This document shows, piece after piece, positions 26,848 through 34,272 of a stretch of DNA of 64,000 nt (within the stretch, counting starts at the first letter, position 1; every line of letters starts with the position of its first letter). The stretch lies in the NCBI GenBank assembly GCA_004561445.1, contig SFVX01000001.1:62001-126000 (forward strand). Reading direction: 5' to 3'. The position numbers were made by a program, and so were the translations under genes. The notes under the pieces are model-generated. The model searched no databases and was not told where the DNA came from. It saw nothing but the letters and a program-made list of their open reading frames with translations. The DNA is from a bacterium (lineage in GTDB: Bacteria > Patescibacteriota > Saccharimonadia > Saccharimonadales > Saccharimonadaceae).

Positions 26848-26985
26848 TCTCACTTATATTATTATCAAGATTTAAGGATACTTCCTCTGTTAGCACCATC
26901 AGACGATGGATCGTTAATCTTGACGCTTTATTCTACCATACTTCGCTTATGGTTTCAATTAGACAAAAATGTCATATCTGGGGTA

Positions 26986-27312
26986 TTATTTATTCCAAAT
27001 CAGTTTTGCGATATCTTTATGATATTCATTCCAATTAGTTTCACTGTCATCAGTGCCATATCTTTCCAGAGCATCTTCTGTATCATCAATAATATTCGCT
27101 AAAGCCATCTCATAAACTTTCGCATTAAATACCCTAAGCTCACTTTGGGCGGAAACAAATGCATTCGAGATATTCTCGACTACCTTTTGCTTGTTATCTT
27201 TGCTGAAATTTTCTGTCAGTTTGCCTATTTCTCCAAGAAGTAATCTTATGAGAATACGATCATATTTAAGAAAGAATGTCTTAATCGCGCCAGCATCTTT
27301 TTCTATATCCAT
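26986..27312 (-). CDS. Small acidic helical protein, unknown function
   Basis: A 108-residue protein with no signal peptide or membrane segment, rich in Glu, Asp, Lys and Asn and predicted mainly helical (KLTENFSKDNKQKVVENISNAF). I do not recognise it. It lies between the XRE regulator and the C5 methylase in the same orientation, so it may belong to the restriction-modification control unit. The start at 27312 (MDIEKDAGAIKTFF) has no clear Shine-Dalgarno. Confidence 0.6.
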   Translation of the reverse strand: MDIEKDAGAIKTFFLKYDRILIRLLLGEIGKLTENFSKDNKQKVVENISNAFVSAQSELRVFNAKVYEMALANIIDDTEDALERYGTDDSETNWNEYHKDIAKLIWNK

Positions 27313-27338
27313 GAGATTATTATATATCAGTCAAATAG

Positions 27339-27372
27339 AAAAAGGGCGGAGAACCCACTCGATAATCCGCCC
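27339..27372 (-). terminator. Terminator of the XRE gene
   Basis: GGGCGGA/TCCGCCC (27344-27350/27366-27372) with an A-run on its left gives a T-run on the minus strand. The stem overlaps the stop codon. Confidence 0.85.
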
Positions 27373-27605
27373 TATCTCAATAATTCATCATATGTAGTCT
27401 CGAGGCAATCTCTAAACCCACGAAGCTGCGTTCCAGTAATATGCTGAATACCTCTTTCAATTTTAACCAAAGATTCTCTGGTGATATCTATGTTCTTTAA
27501 CTGCATCATCCGTACCAACTCCGTCTGTCCGATTTCTCGTTCAAGGCGAATTCTGCGGATGTTGCCACCTATATCTATGCCAGTTTGCTTTATTTTCTGC
27601 TCCAT
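27372..27605 (-). CDS. XRE-family helix-turn-helix transcriptional regulator
   Basis: This 77-residue protein is one Cro/CI-type domain (IGGNIRRIRLEREIGQTELVRMMQL, then ITRESLVKIERGIQHITGTQL). Such short regulators act as dimers, either as controller proteins of restriction-modification systems or as element repressors. Candidate targets nearby are the inverted repeats at 29123-29171. The ribosome site GAGGTGG is 4-5 nt before the ATG. Confidence 0.9.
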   Translation of the reverse strand: MEQKIKQTGIDIGGNIRRIRLEREIGQTELVRMMQLKNIDITRESLVKIERGIQHITGTQLRGFRDCLETTYDELLR

Positions 27606-27731
27606 AAGCCACCTCTTTATGGTGGATTTAGTTCACGCTCATGCTTTCAATATTCTTAGAAATAATGTAAGCTATCGTCCAAGATATCGTTTTATTTCTT
27701 CAGCGATGTCTAATTTGTACCTACGACAGAG

Positions 27732-27757
27732 CCACCCCGTGCGGTGGTTTTGTTTTT
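27732..27757 (+). terminator. Plus-strand terminator-like hairpin without an upstream gene
   Basis: CCACC/GGTGG (27732-27736/27743-27747) followed by TTTTGTTTTT. A related hairpin, GCCACC/GGTGG, lies at 27608-27624. No plus-strand gene precedes it, so it may close a short RNA opposite the XRE promoter. Confidence 0.5.
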
Positions 27758-27808
27758 GGTGAACCAAATCTAGTCCATTTTATTCTTTATCATATCTGTT
27801 AGTTCTGA

Positions 27809-27851
27809 TATAATGGGACTAGTATTAGTCCACTCCACATCGGAGTGCTTT
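27809..27851 (+). promoter_or_regulatory. Promoter -10 and leader hairpin of the 27901 gene
   Basis: TATAAT (27809-27814), then GGACTA/TAGTCC and CACTCC/GGAGTG (27831-27847) followed by CTTTT. The second hairpin looks like a weak attenuator. No good -35 is visible. Confidence 0.45.
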
Positions 27852-27900
27852 TCATAATAAATCTATCCAATACTTGATCTGAATATTCATAGGGGGCAAA

Positions 27901-28608
27901 ATGGATAACTATTTTGATGGGAATTATTATTACAAGATTCGGAAGAAAACTTTCTGGCAAATCGTTGTCTGGATGACAATCATATTGTTTGGGATTTCTT
28001 TGCTGTCTCAGATAGAATCTAAAGGCGATAATAGAGGTGAACATATCGAAATTGACTATCAGCATCTAAAGTCTAAACTCGACAATGTCGATGAGTGCTG
28101 CCTTTGTGGGAATAACGCTCGGAGCTTGATGGGCTACTACCGCAAGTTTAATACTATCGGAGTCATCTCTCTTAATGATTGGTATATTATTGACCTGCGG
28201 CTTAAAAATTATGACAGCCAAGGCAATGAATCTAAGGCCGACAATGGTTCAAGCATGTGGCATATGAACGACGAAAATATCTCATATGACGGAACGAGCA
28301 CCTCTTCTCGCGGAATGGCAAATGTGAGTATTTCGCTTCCAGAGGGCTATAGACTAAACGAAAAATTTTTAGAAAACAACCTTTGTTCCAATTGCCTGAG
28401 CAAAGTTGCCGAGACACTAGAACATTCATATTTCGAAAATGAAAAATCCGAAACAATTCCACTATGTGTCATAGATTTTGAAACACTTGAACTCTATTCT
28501 ATGCAGAATCATTATAGAGCATATTCTGTCCGAGATTATTGGGTTGAATTGAATTTTAATGAAAAAAATGAGATAAATCTATCCGCATATTATTTGCCGG
28601 AAAGATAA
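27901..28608 (+). CDS. Single-pass membrane protein with paired CxxC motifs
   Basis: This 235-residue protein has a membrane helix at about residues 18-37 (FWQIVVWMTIILFGISLL). Two Cys-x-x-Cys pairs (ECCLCGNN at about 65 and NLCSNCLSK at about 160) could bind one zinc ion. The rest is polar beta-rich sequence. I do not know the family by name. The start is set by AGGGGG 6 nt upstream. It opens the rightward accessory region of the element. Confidence 0.75.
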   Translation: MDNYFDGNYYYKIRKKTFWQIVVWMTIILFGISLLSQIESKGDNRGEHIEIDYQHLKSKLDNVDECCLCGNNARSLMGYYRKFNTIGVISLNDWYIIDLRLKNYDSQGNESKADNGSSMWHMNDENISYDGTSTSSRGMANVSISLPEGYRLNEKFLENNLCSNCLSKVAETLEHSYFENEKSETIPLCVIDFETLELYSMQNHYRAYSVRDYWVELNFNEKNEINLSAYYLPER

Positions 28609-28675
28609 TGCAGATTTTAGTGGACGAAGTGCTATTTTAGATTTAAAATATATTCCCAAGAAGGAGGGGATATTT

Positions 28676-29077
28676 ATGATTACTACTTACAAAGAATACA
28701 TAAAACTTCCAAAAGCTTTGTCTTTTGAACAAATGCAAACCATCCACAAACAGATTATCCTAGAAGTAGGAAAAGATTCGGAAGCATTGGAGCTATATGA
28801 TGATCTTATTAAGGTGGCGACACGCTATGCCACTATTAGAGCAAATTGGTTGCTTCTGAGCCGTGAAGAGAAGCTGGATCAGGATTCGGGCAGAACTTCC
28901 TGTCATGATTCGGTAATCACTCATCTCAATATGCTCGCCAGATACCTTAAGCAACAAGGCGAAACTGCTGCATGGCGAGACGAACTTGGTTATGAAGAAA
29001 ATGACAGTTACAACCGGAAAGCAATTGGAGACTTCGCATGTTATCTAGTGTTCGTGAATAGTATAAATGCGAGATAA
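28676..29077 (+). CDS. DUF3232-like protein
   Basis: A 133-residue soluble helical protein. The segment ATIRANWLLLSREEKLDQ, followed by DSGRTSCHDSVITHLNMLAR, is what I recall from DUF3232 proteins, found mostly on mobile elements of Clostridia; function unknown. The ribosome site is AAGGAGG with good spacing to the ATG at 28676. Confidence 0.75.
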   Translation: MITTYKEYIKLPKALSFEQMQTIHKQIILEVGKDSEALELYDDLIKVATRYATIRANWLLLSREEKLDQDSGRTSCHDSVITHLNMLARYLKQQGETAAWRDELGYEENDSYNRKAIGDFACYLVFVNSINAR

Positions 29078-29115
29078 ACTAAAAAATATACGATTTCTTC
29101 ACCCCTGTTACGCTC

Positions 29116-29175
29116 TTGACATTATCACAAAAGTAGTAAAAAAGTATTGACATATTTCCATTTTTGTGATACTTT
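29116..29175 (+). promoter_or_regulatory. Promoter with 10-bp inverted operator arms
   Basis: TTGACA (29147-29152), a 17-bp spacer and TACTTT (29170-29175). A second TTGACA lies at 29116. TATCACAAAA (29123-29132) and TTTTGTGATA (29162-29171) are perfect inverted arms, 39 bp apart, the right arm overlapping the spacer and -10. This is the layout of a repressor-controlled promoter, possibly with DNA looping. Confidence 0.75.
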
Positions 29176-29181
29176 ACCTGC

Positions 29182-29436
29182 AAGAACATATGTTTTGTTC
29201 GTTAACATCCTGAAAATTAAAGCATTATCTTCTATGGGTTGGTCGTGGGAATTGAAAATTTATTATAAACCTAGAAGTAAAGAAATAAAGATTTAAGGTA
29301 CTACTCCAGATAATTGTGAGCCTGTAGCGGAATGGCGAATGGGCGAGGAGTGCGGCCTGAAAAAGCACAGGATGTAAGAATAAAGGAAAGAAAAACTAAT
29401 CCGCCAAGATGTAAAAAATCTTGGCGGATTTTTGAC
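29182..29436 (+). ncRNA. Candidate element-encoded small RNA (~255 nt)
   Basis: Between a good promoter (-10 ending at 29175) and a strong terminator there is no supported open frame. The only start-like frame (29332) runs through the terminator and lacks a ribosome site. The 3' part is G-rich. It could be an antisense or regulatory RNA of the element. Function unknown; existence is inferred from signals only. Confidence 0.45.
29398..29436. terminator. Strong bidirectional terminator
   Basis: A perfect 13-bp stem (29398-29410 with 29418-29430) has T-runs on both strands. It ends the candidate RNA on the plus strand and the 29445 gene on the minus strand. Confidence 0.92.
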
Positions 29437-29444
29437 TTTAAAGG

Positions 29445-30362
29445 TTATATGAGAAATCGTCGTATTAGACCGTCCGCGTCAGCACCTGCTATATCCTCAA
29501 AAATACTTTCACTGAGTCTTTCTGATTCTTTGTCGAAGCCTCCCTTACTGCGTTCATATATGAGAAGCCCGAATTCTCTTGCGAAAATATAGATAGGTTC
29601 ATACTTCAGAAGCTCTTCCATGGTTAGTTCTGAGCGGAACTGCTTTGCCCATTTAATGAAGTTGACGCAATCCATGTGATTATATTTTTGCTTGTATGGA
29701 TTAAACAATATGTCTTCCGTGTAGTCGTATAGTTCATTTAGCGCTAGGCTGAAAAATTCACCTCTTTTTTCTAGCTGCTCATACTCTTCTTTCATTTTCT
29801 CAATGAGCACTCCCCCTGCATAAGTTCCGAATTTAACTCTATCCGCAAAAGATAATTTATCTATAATCTCTCTCGTACTATCATCAAGCTTACCGTGAAG
29901 TGATTCTTGGAGAATAGCTCTCACACACGCCGCAGACAGGAATTCTACGATCGTTTCAAGTTTGCCAAGCTTCAATAATACATCTTTAGTATACTCATCC
30001 ATATATTGGTCATTATTAATGATGTCGAGGAGGCTATTAAGAATTTCTATTCTGTCATCATGAGGTATGCTTGTGAGCAATTTACTGGCATAAAAATCTT
30101 TTACCTTCTCATAAATCTTATCCTGTTTGTAGAAATCAGCTAGTACGCTTACTGGCCTCGTTCCATTTCTATATCTGCTTAATGTAGTATCGTCGTAATT
30201 CAGAGCCCCACAATTCGGTAATAATAAATATTCCGCATCTAAAATATGCGCAGATATTACTTTTTTATTATTTGCATCCATGATGAAGCAATGTCCGTAA
30301 AAGCATCGCACAAATGTACTGTAATTCAGATGTTTGCTCGGCTTTTGATTAGCTGCTCCCAT
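29445..30362 (-). CDS. Hypothetical helical protein (305 aa), lone minus-strand gene in the module
   Basis: I do not recognise this protein. It is cytoplasmic and largely helical, begins with about 70 residues containing VISAHILDAEYLLLPNCGALNYDD and TTLSRYRNGTRPVSVLADFY, and ends in an acidic Arg-capped tail. The pattern recalls unknown proteins of phage-defence islands, but this is only an impression. The ribosome site is GGGGGGTG before the ATG at 30362. It is transcribed against all neighbours between 27.9 and 44.3 kb, with four TGGCA repeats just upstream. Confidence 0.7.
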   Translation of the reverse strand: MGAANQKPSKHLNYSTFVRCFYGHCFIMDANNKKVISAHILDAEYLLLPNCGALNYDDTTLSRYRNGTRPVSVLADFYKQDKIYEKVKDFYASKLLTSIPHDDRIEILNSLLDIINNDQYMDEYTKDVLLKLGKLETIVEFLSAACVRAILQESLHGKLDDSTREIIDKLSFADRVKFGTYAGGVLIEKMKEEYEQLEKRGEFFSLALNELYDYTEDILFNPYKQKYNHMDCVNFIKWAKQFRSELTMEELLKYEPIYIFAREFGLLIYERSKGGFDKESERLSESIFEDIAGADADGLIRRFLI

Positions 30363-30389
30363 TTATTTCACCCCCCTCTCATAAAAATT

Positions 30390-30428
30390 TGGCAATGGTT
30401 TTGGCAACTCATGGCAATGACTTTGGCA
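30390..30428. repeat. Four TGGCA direct repeats at 10-12 bp spacing
   Basis: TGGCA occurs at 30390, 30402, 30412 and 30424, each roughly one helical turn apart, in the divergent intergenic region between 30362 and 30568. This is the layout of an operator array or short iterons. Confidence 0.55.
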
Positions 30429-30567
30429 TATCTAGTTATCGCTCATTTCGATAGAATGGTATCAAGAAAAGCGAGAGGTGTTAAAAGTAAAATCTAACCA
30501 CTCCCAGATTTGTATATTATAACATCTTTCATGCTTTTCGACAATCATCGGAAAGGAGGCGAGAACA

Positions 30568-30690
30568 ATGGCTGTCGGGAAGGAGGTGAAGACAATGATG
30601 AAGGCATCATCCATTCCTGCAAATACTACATTTGCAGGCGGTGGCCCAAGAACTCAGGAAGTCCCTATCGGCACTTTTTGTTCTAAATAA
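30568..30690 (+). CDS. 40-residue peptide with a Gly-Gly-Gly segment, first gene of the E1-JAMM cassette
   Basis: The sequence encodes 40 residues from ATG 30568 (AAAGGAGG upstream) or 31 or 30 residues from ATG 30595 or 30598 (AAGGAGG upstream). It is mostly polar and has TTFAGGGPRT in the middle and ends GTFCSK. It is followed by a stable hairpin and then by the E1-like/JAMM genes. It could be a substrate peptide adenylated by the E1-like enzyme, a trimmed modifier (GG exposed by the JAMM), or merely a leader peptide. It is too short for a full ubiquitin fold. Confidence 0.55.
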   Translation: MAVGKEVKTMMKASSIPANTTFAGGGPRTQEVPIGTFCSK

Positions 30691-30704
30691 CCACCAACAA
30701 TGCC

Positions 30705-30734
30705 GAGGAGTCTCTCATTTATAAGAGGCTCCTC
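30705..30734 (+). promoter_or_regulatory. Stem-loop between the peptide and downstream genes
   Basis: GAGGAGTCTCT pairs with AGAGGCTCCTC at 10 of 11 positions (one G-U). No T-run follows, so it is more likely an mRNA stabilising or partial read-through element than a full stop. Confidence 0.6.
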
Positions 30735-30767
30735 CATTCCTAAAACCTCAAGATGGAGGCGATAATT

Positions 30768-31121
30768 ATGTTTACTGAAAACTGCTGCTTACAAACATAT
30801 CGGACAGGAACCGGAAGATTGGAAGTTGATTTTCTCTTTTACGATCTCGGAGGTAATCGAGGCTGGAGAATATATATCATCAGTCAGATTCGCTACGGAC
30901 GGAAGCCTCGCGGCTCCCATGCAGCACATTGGCTTCAGGATGAATATGAGGATTTTCGATATATATGTTGGGATCATGAAATTCCGGATTTAGACAGTGC
31001 GAAAACCATTGCTGCGATCTGGGCAGAATGTACCGACCGCTATATCAACGGGACCGAGGACTTCGATACTATTGCAAGCAAGATCATGCGACAAGTACGT
31101 TGGCGCGACATTGATGACTGA
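30768..31121 (+). CDS. Hypothetical protein (117 aa) in the E1-JAMM cassette
   Basis: I do not recognise this soluble alpha/beta protein. It is rich in aromatic residues (RGWRIYIISQIRYG, WLQDEYEDFRYICWDHE) with two early Cys (NCC). ATGGAGG before the ATG at 30768 sets the start. It stands between the peptide and the E1-JAMM gene, 18 bp before the latter, the place where carrier or E2-like partners often sit in bacterial ubiquitin-like operons; no conserved E2 cysteine context can be confirmed. Confidence 0.7.
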   Translation: MFTENCCLQTYRTGTGRLEVDFLFYDLGGNRGWRIYIISQIRYGRKPRGSHAAHWLQDEYEDFRYICWDHEIPDLDSAKTIAAIWAECTDRYINGTEDFDTIASKIMRQVRWRDIDD

Positions 31122-31139
31122 CCATAGGAGGTAAAGCTC

Positions 31140-32609
31140 ATGAAAAACAAATACGAAACAATTAAACACAAATTTACACCAGAATTTATTCAATATTTAC
31201 GAAAAACTGTTGGTTCAAGAATTCCGGAAACGGGGCTTATTGGTGGGAGTTCAGATGGCTATCACACAGACAAAGCCTATTTTGACTCGACTGCTAACGT
31301 CTCCGGTTCTACTTACACTCCAGATAAAGAAGCCGTAGATGCGGTTCTTGCACTCTGGAACAACGAGAATACAAGTATTTCCGTTGTTGCTCATTCACAT
31401 CCTCGAGGATGCGTTTATCCTTCTGATCCAGATAACCTTATGTTTTCGAAGATCCTCGCAATAAACGAACTCGAATATATATTCGCCCTCATCGTACAAG
31501 TTCATCCGAGCTTGGACGGTAAGAAGGCTAAAATATATTGCTACGGATATAGGCAGACCGAAGATGGCGTTCATTTTTACGATTTAGGATGTATCGACGA
31601 AAAGCACTCAGAAGTCGAGCTTCCGGTAATTGAACTGCGAGAATCACATGATTCCGTCAAGGCTGAACAAGAATATCTTAGCCCTAATGGTATCGATCCG
31701 GAAATTATGAAACGCAAAACTATTATCGCAATTGGAACTGGTGGTTTCGCTCCTGTTCTTGAGCAAAAAGCACGAGATGGTATTGGCAGGATTATTGCTA
31801 TTGATGGGGATGTTTATGAAAAAAAGAATCTGGTTAACCAGGCAGCATATTATTCAGACCTCGGCTTATCCAAGGTAGACGCCTTAAAGCGGAGACTATG
31901 CTCCATTAATCCAGATATCGAAGTTGTAAATTGCGCCAGATATCTCGATGACGATTTTACCGACGAGGAGTTTGAAGAAATTGTCGGGGATCAGTTGTTT
32001 ACCAATCCGAAAGATATCTTACTCTGCGCAAGTACGGATAGTTTCGAAGCTCAGGCCAGGATCGCAGGACTTGCAATGAAGTACGGTTTACCATTCATGG
32101 CATCGCAAATGTACGCCGGAGGTGTTGGAGCGGAAGTCGTATTTACTTATCCAGGCATTACGCAAAGTTGTCCCCGGTGTGTCCTCAAAGGGCGTTATGA
32201 CGCCTATAAAAGCGGATACCGGAACACCGTCACATCAGCAGGTACTCCTATTTCCTCCGTTGCTTACGCAAATGGATTGGAAGGCCAGATATCTTCGATG
32301 TTACTTCTTTACGGTGAAGGAGATAACAGGTATACACATATGCTTGACCGAGTCAAAGACCGTAACTTGGTAATTATGAAGATATCTCCAGATGCAGAAC
32401 AAGAACTTGGAATAAATCTTTTCCATAATGCTATGGATGAGACATATTCTTTCTTCGGCGAAGTGGTTTGGATTCCGCAGACCGCCGTTAGTGTCACGAA
32501 TGGCTTTGATGAGAATTGCATTCTTTGCCACGGACTTGAGGATTTGTTACTGTTAAAAGGCTCTATTTCAGATACAAGGAAGGTGATCGAATGGAAAGAA
32601 TACCACTGA
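31140..32609 (+). CDS. JAMM peptidase - E1/ThiF-like adenylyltransferase fusion
   Basis: The 489-residue protein joins two ubiquitin-pathway domains. Residues 1-~130 are a JAB/MPN metalloprotease: Glu30 (RIPETGLIGG), His85/His87 (HSHPRG) and S95-D96-P97-D98 form the JAMM zinc site. Residues ~190-400 are an E1/ThiF domain: IIAIGTGGFAP for ATP, IAIDGDVYEKKNLVNQ, and a likely zinc site from SCPRC (344/347) and CILC (460/463). JAMM enzymes cleave modifier-linked bonds; ThiF/E1 enzymes adenylate C-termini. The next gene overlaps by 19 bp. It resembles bacterial ubiquitin-like conjugation systems, but the modifier is not evident. Confidence 0.88.
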   Translation: MKNKYETIKHKFTPEFIQYLRKTVGSRIPETGLIGGSSDGYHTDKAYFDSTANVSGSTYTPDKEAVDAVLALWNNENTSISVVAHSHPRGCVYPSDPDNLMFSKILAINELEYIFALIVQVHPSLDGKKAKIYCYGYRQTEDGVHFYDLGCIDEKHSEVELPVIELRESHDSVKAEQEYLSPNGIDPEIMKRKTIIAIGTGGFAPVLEQKARDGIGRIIAIDGDVYEKKNLVNQAAYYSDLGLSKVDALKRRLCSINPDIEVVNCARYLDDDFTDEEFEEIVGDQLFTNPKDILLCASTDSFEAQARIAGLAMKYGLPFMASQMYAGGVGAEVVFTYPGITQSCPRCVLKGRYDAYKSGYRNTVTSAGTPISSVAYANGLEGQISSMLLLYGEGDNRYTHMLDRVKDRNLVIMKISPDAEQELGINLFHNAMDETYSFFGEVVWIPQTAVSVTNGFDENCILCHGLEDLLLLKGSISDTRKVIEWKEYH

Positions 32610-34039
32610 ATGTTTTTAGTACTCTATCTGACCTCGCAATGTTCCAAATTAAAAAGCTGGTCGATCAGACTGGCGTAGATATTGAGCGCCAATCATATAT
32701 GTTTCAAACCCTATTTCCGCCAAGCTGCACTCCCCGGGAAATTGACCTACATATGTATAAATCTGACGGGAAGTACCATATGCGAGTTGATCCTCATTTT
32801 AGATATGACGGTACCAATTTTAACTTAAATCTTCTTGCGGACTGCGGTGATGCTTACTGGGATAACTGGCAGGTTTTTGAAAGCGCGCTTAGAACTTTGA
32901 CAGCGGAGGAGTCTCCTCCTCCGCTCGAAGATTCGTCGACTCCTGGTATTTCCAATACAACTGAGCTTACGAACTGGGATGAGATTACTGTCTCGGACAC
33001 TACGGACATTAAGATACCAAATTATGAAGATATCCGTAATAAATTATCTCAAGTAATAATTGGCCAGGATGAATGCATTGAAACGATATCGTATATCGTG
33101 ACGCAGCACTTGTTGAAAAAGAAACCGACGAAACCGGTCTCTATTCTCGCATCCGGTCCTCCCGGCGTCGGAAAATCTGAAACCGCAAAGGCACTCGCTA
33201 AAATATTGACTGAATCAACGGGGCGAGAATACTCAACTGTCTGGATCGACCTGAATAACTTCACCGAGAAGCATACGGTTTACCGTCTGATAGGCGCTCC
33301 AGCCGGATACGTTGGCTATGATGATGAATGTGTATTTCAAGCTGTAGCCAAGAACCCCTATACTATTATGATTTGCGATGAGCTGGATAAAGCACATCCC
33401 GAAGTAATCAAAACATTTATGGCGGTACTGGACGAGGGGCGTTGCGCCTCGAGCAAGCCACTTCCAGATGGGACTCGCGAGTTTGACTTTAAGCAATGCA
33501 TTTTCTTTTTTACTTCAAACTACGACCTTACTTCTAATAAACCAAACAAACGCAAAATCGGATTTGCGATTGCAGAAAAATTAGATGCGGTCGAGATGGA
33601 GAACGATGAAGTTTGCATTAGTTATAAAGAGTCGAATAGCTCCACGGCAGTCGAAGAACCTTTGCCGCTTCTTATTTTCCGGCAGACCGAATCTGCTCGT
33701 AAGGAATTCGTTAATGTCGGCGTATTGCGGGAAATCGCATCGAGATTTCAATGCTTCGTAAACTATGGGCCGCTATCTGCTAAGGCAAAGACCCGTATTC
33801 TCGCAAGACAAATTATTGATACGGGATTTGAATACTCCCACGCTATTTCATATATAGCACCAAGCATCATGCAAGGAATCATCGATGCCGCAATGTCCGG
33901 CGACAGTCTGACTGTTAGGTCGTTCCGGGCAATCATCGAGGGCTACTTAGCTCCGGTTTTTGCTACCACGGAAATTTTAGAGAATCGGACATATCGGCTT
34001 GAGGGTACATTGGATGCTCCTCGGATGATACCTCAATAA
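32591..34039 (+). CDS. ClpA/ClpB-type AAA+ unfoldase with novel N-terminal domain
   Basis: The 482-residue protein has one AAA+ module of the ClpA/B second-ring type: IIGQDECIETISYIV (~156-170), Walker A GPPGVGKS (189-196), pore loop GAPAGYVGYD (235-244), Walker B TIMICDELDKAHPEV (258-272) and sensor TSNYDL. Residues 1-~105 form an unknown domain (EIDLHMYKSDGKYHMRVDPH) followed by a Pro/Ser/Thr linker. Unfoldases with one ring usually feed a peptidase or dismantle complexes. Its start overlaps the E1-JAMM gene by 19 bp, so they are co-translated: modification, de-modification and unfolding appear in one operon. Confidence 0.88.
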   Translation: MERIPLNVFSTLSDLAMFQIKKLVDQTGVDIERQSYMFQTLFPPSCTPREIDLHMYKSDGKYHMRVDPHFRYDGTNFNLNLLADCGDAYWDNWQVFESALRTLTAEESPPPLEDSSTPGISNTTELTNWDEITVSDTTDIKIPNYEDIRNKLSQVIIGQDECIETISYIVTQHLLKKKPTKPVSILASGPPGVGKSETAKALAKILTESTGREYSTVWIDLNNFTEKHTVYRLIGAPAGYVGYDDECVFQAVAKNPYTIMICDELDKAHPEVIKTFMAVLDEGRCASSKPLPDGTREFDFKQCIFFFTSNYDLTSNKPNKRKIGFAIAEKLDAVEMENDEVCISYKESNSSTAVEEPLPLLIFRQTESARKEFVNVGVLREIASRFQCFVNYGPLSAKAKTRILARQIIDTGFEYSHAISYIAPSIMQGIIDAAMSGDSLTVRSFRAIIEGYLAPVFATTEILENRTYRLEGTLDAPRMIPQ

Positions 34040-34041
34040 AA

Positions 34042-34084
34042 CCGGAAGTTCTAAAAATCCGGGAGTGTTGTAAATATTACAACA
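34042..34084 (+). other. Tandem hairpins after the AAA+ gene
   Basis: CCGGA/TCCGG (34042-34062) and the palindrome TGTTGTAA-N3-TTACAACA (34066-34084). No T-run follows directly, so termination is uncertain. The remaining gap to 34272 holds GGGCA/TGCCC arms but no supported gene. Confidence 0.45.
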
Positions 34085-34272
34085 TCGTAAAAACTGTTAT
34101 TTTTTCACACTCCTTACCTCTGTTAAGAAATGACGAATCGCTTTAAAAGTCAGAAAAAATCAATATATTTTCTGCTTGTATTGCATGTTTTACTCAACTC
34201 AAAGGCAACAAGCCTTAGAACATTAACAGCGCAGGGCACTCAGATGCAGGGTTGCCCGGAAAGGAGGCATTT

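Noticed and set aside
29332..29592. 86-codon plus-strand frame
   Set aside because: Runs through a 13-bp terminator stem and into the antisense of the 29445 gene, with no Shine-Dalgarno.
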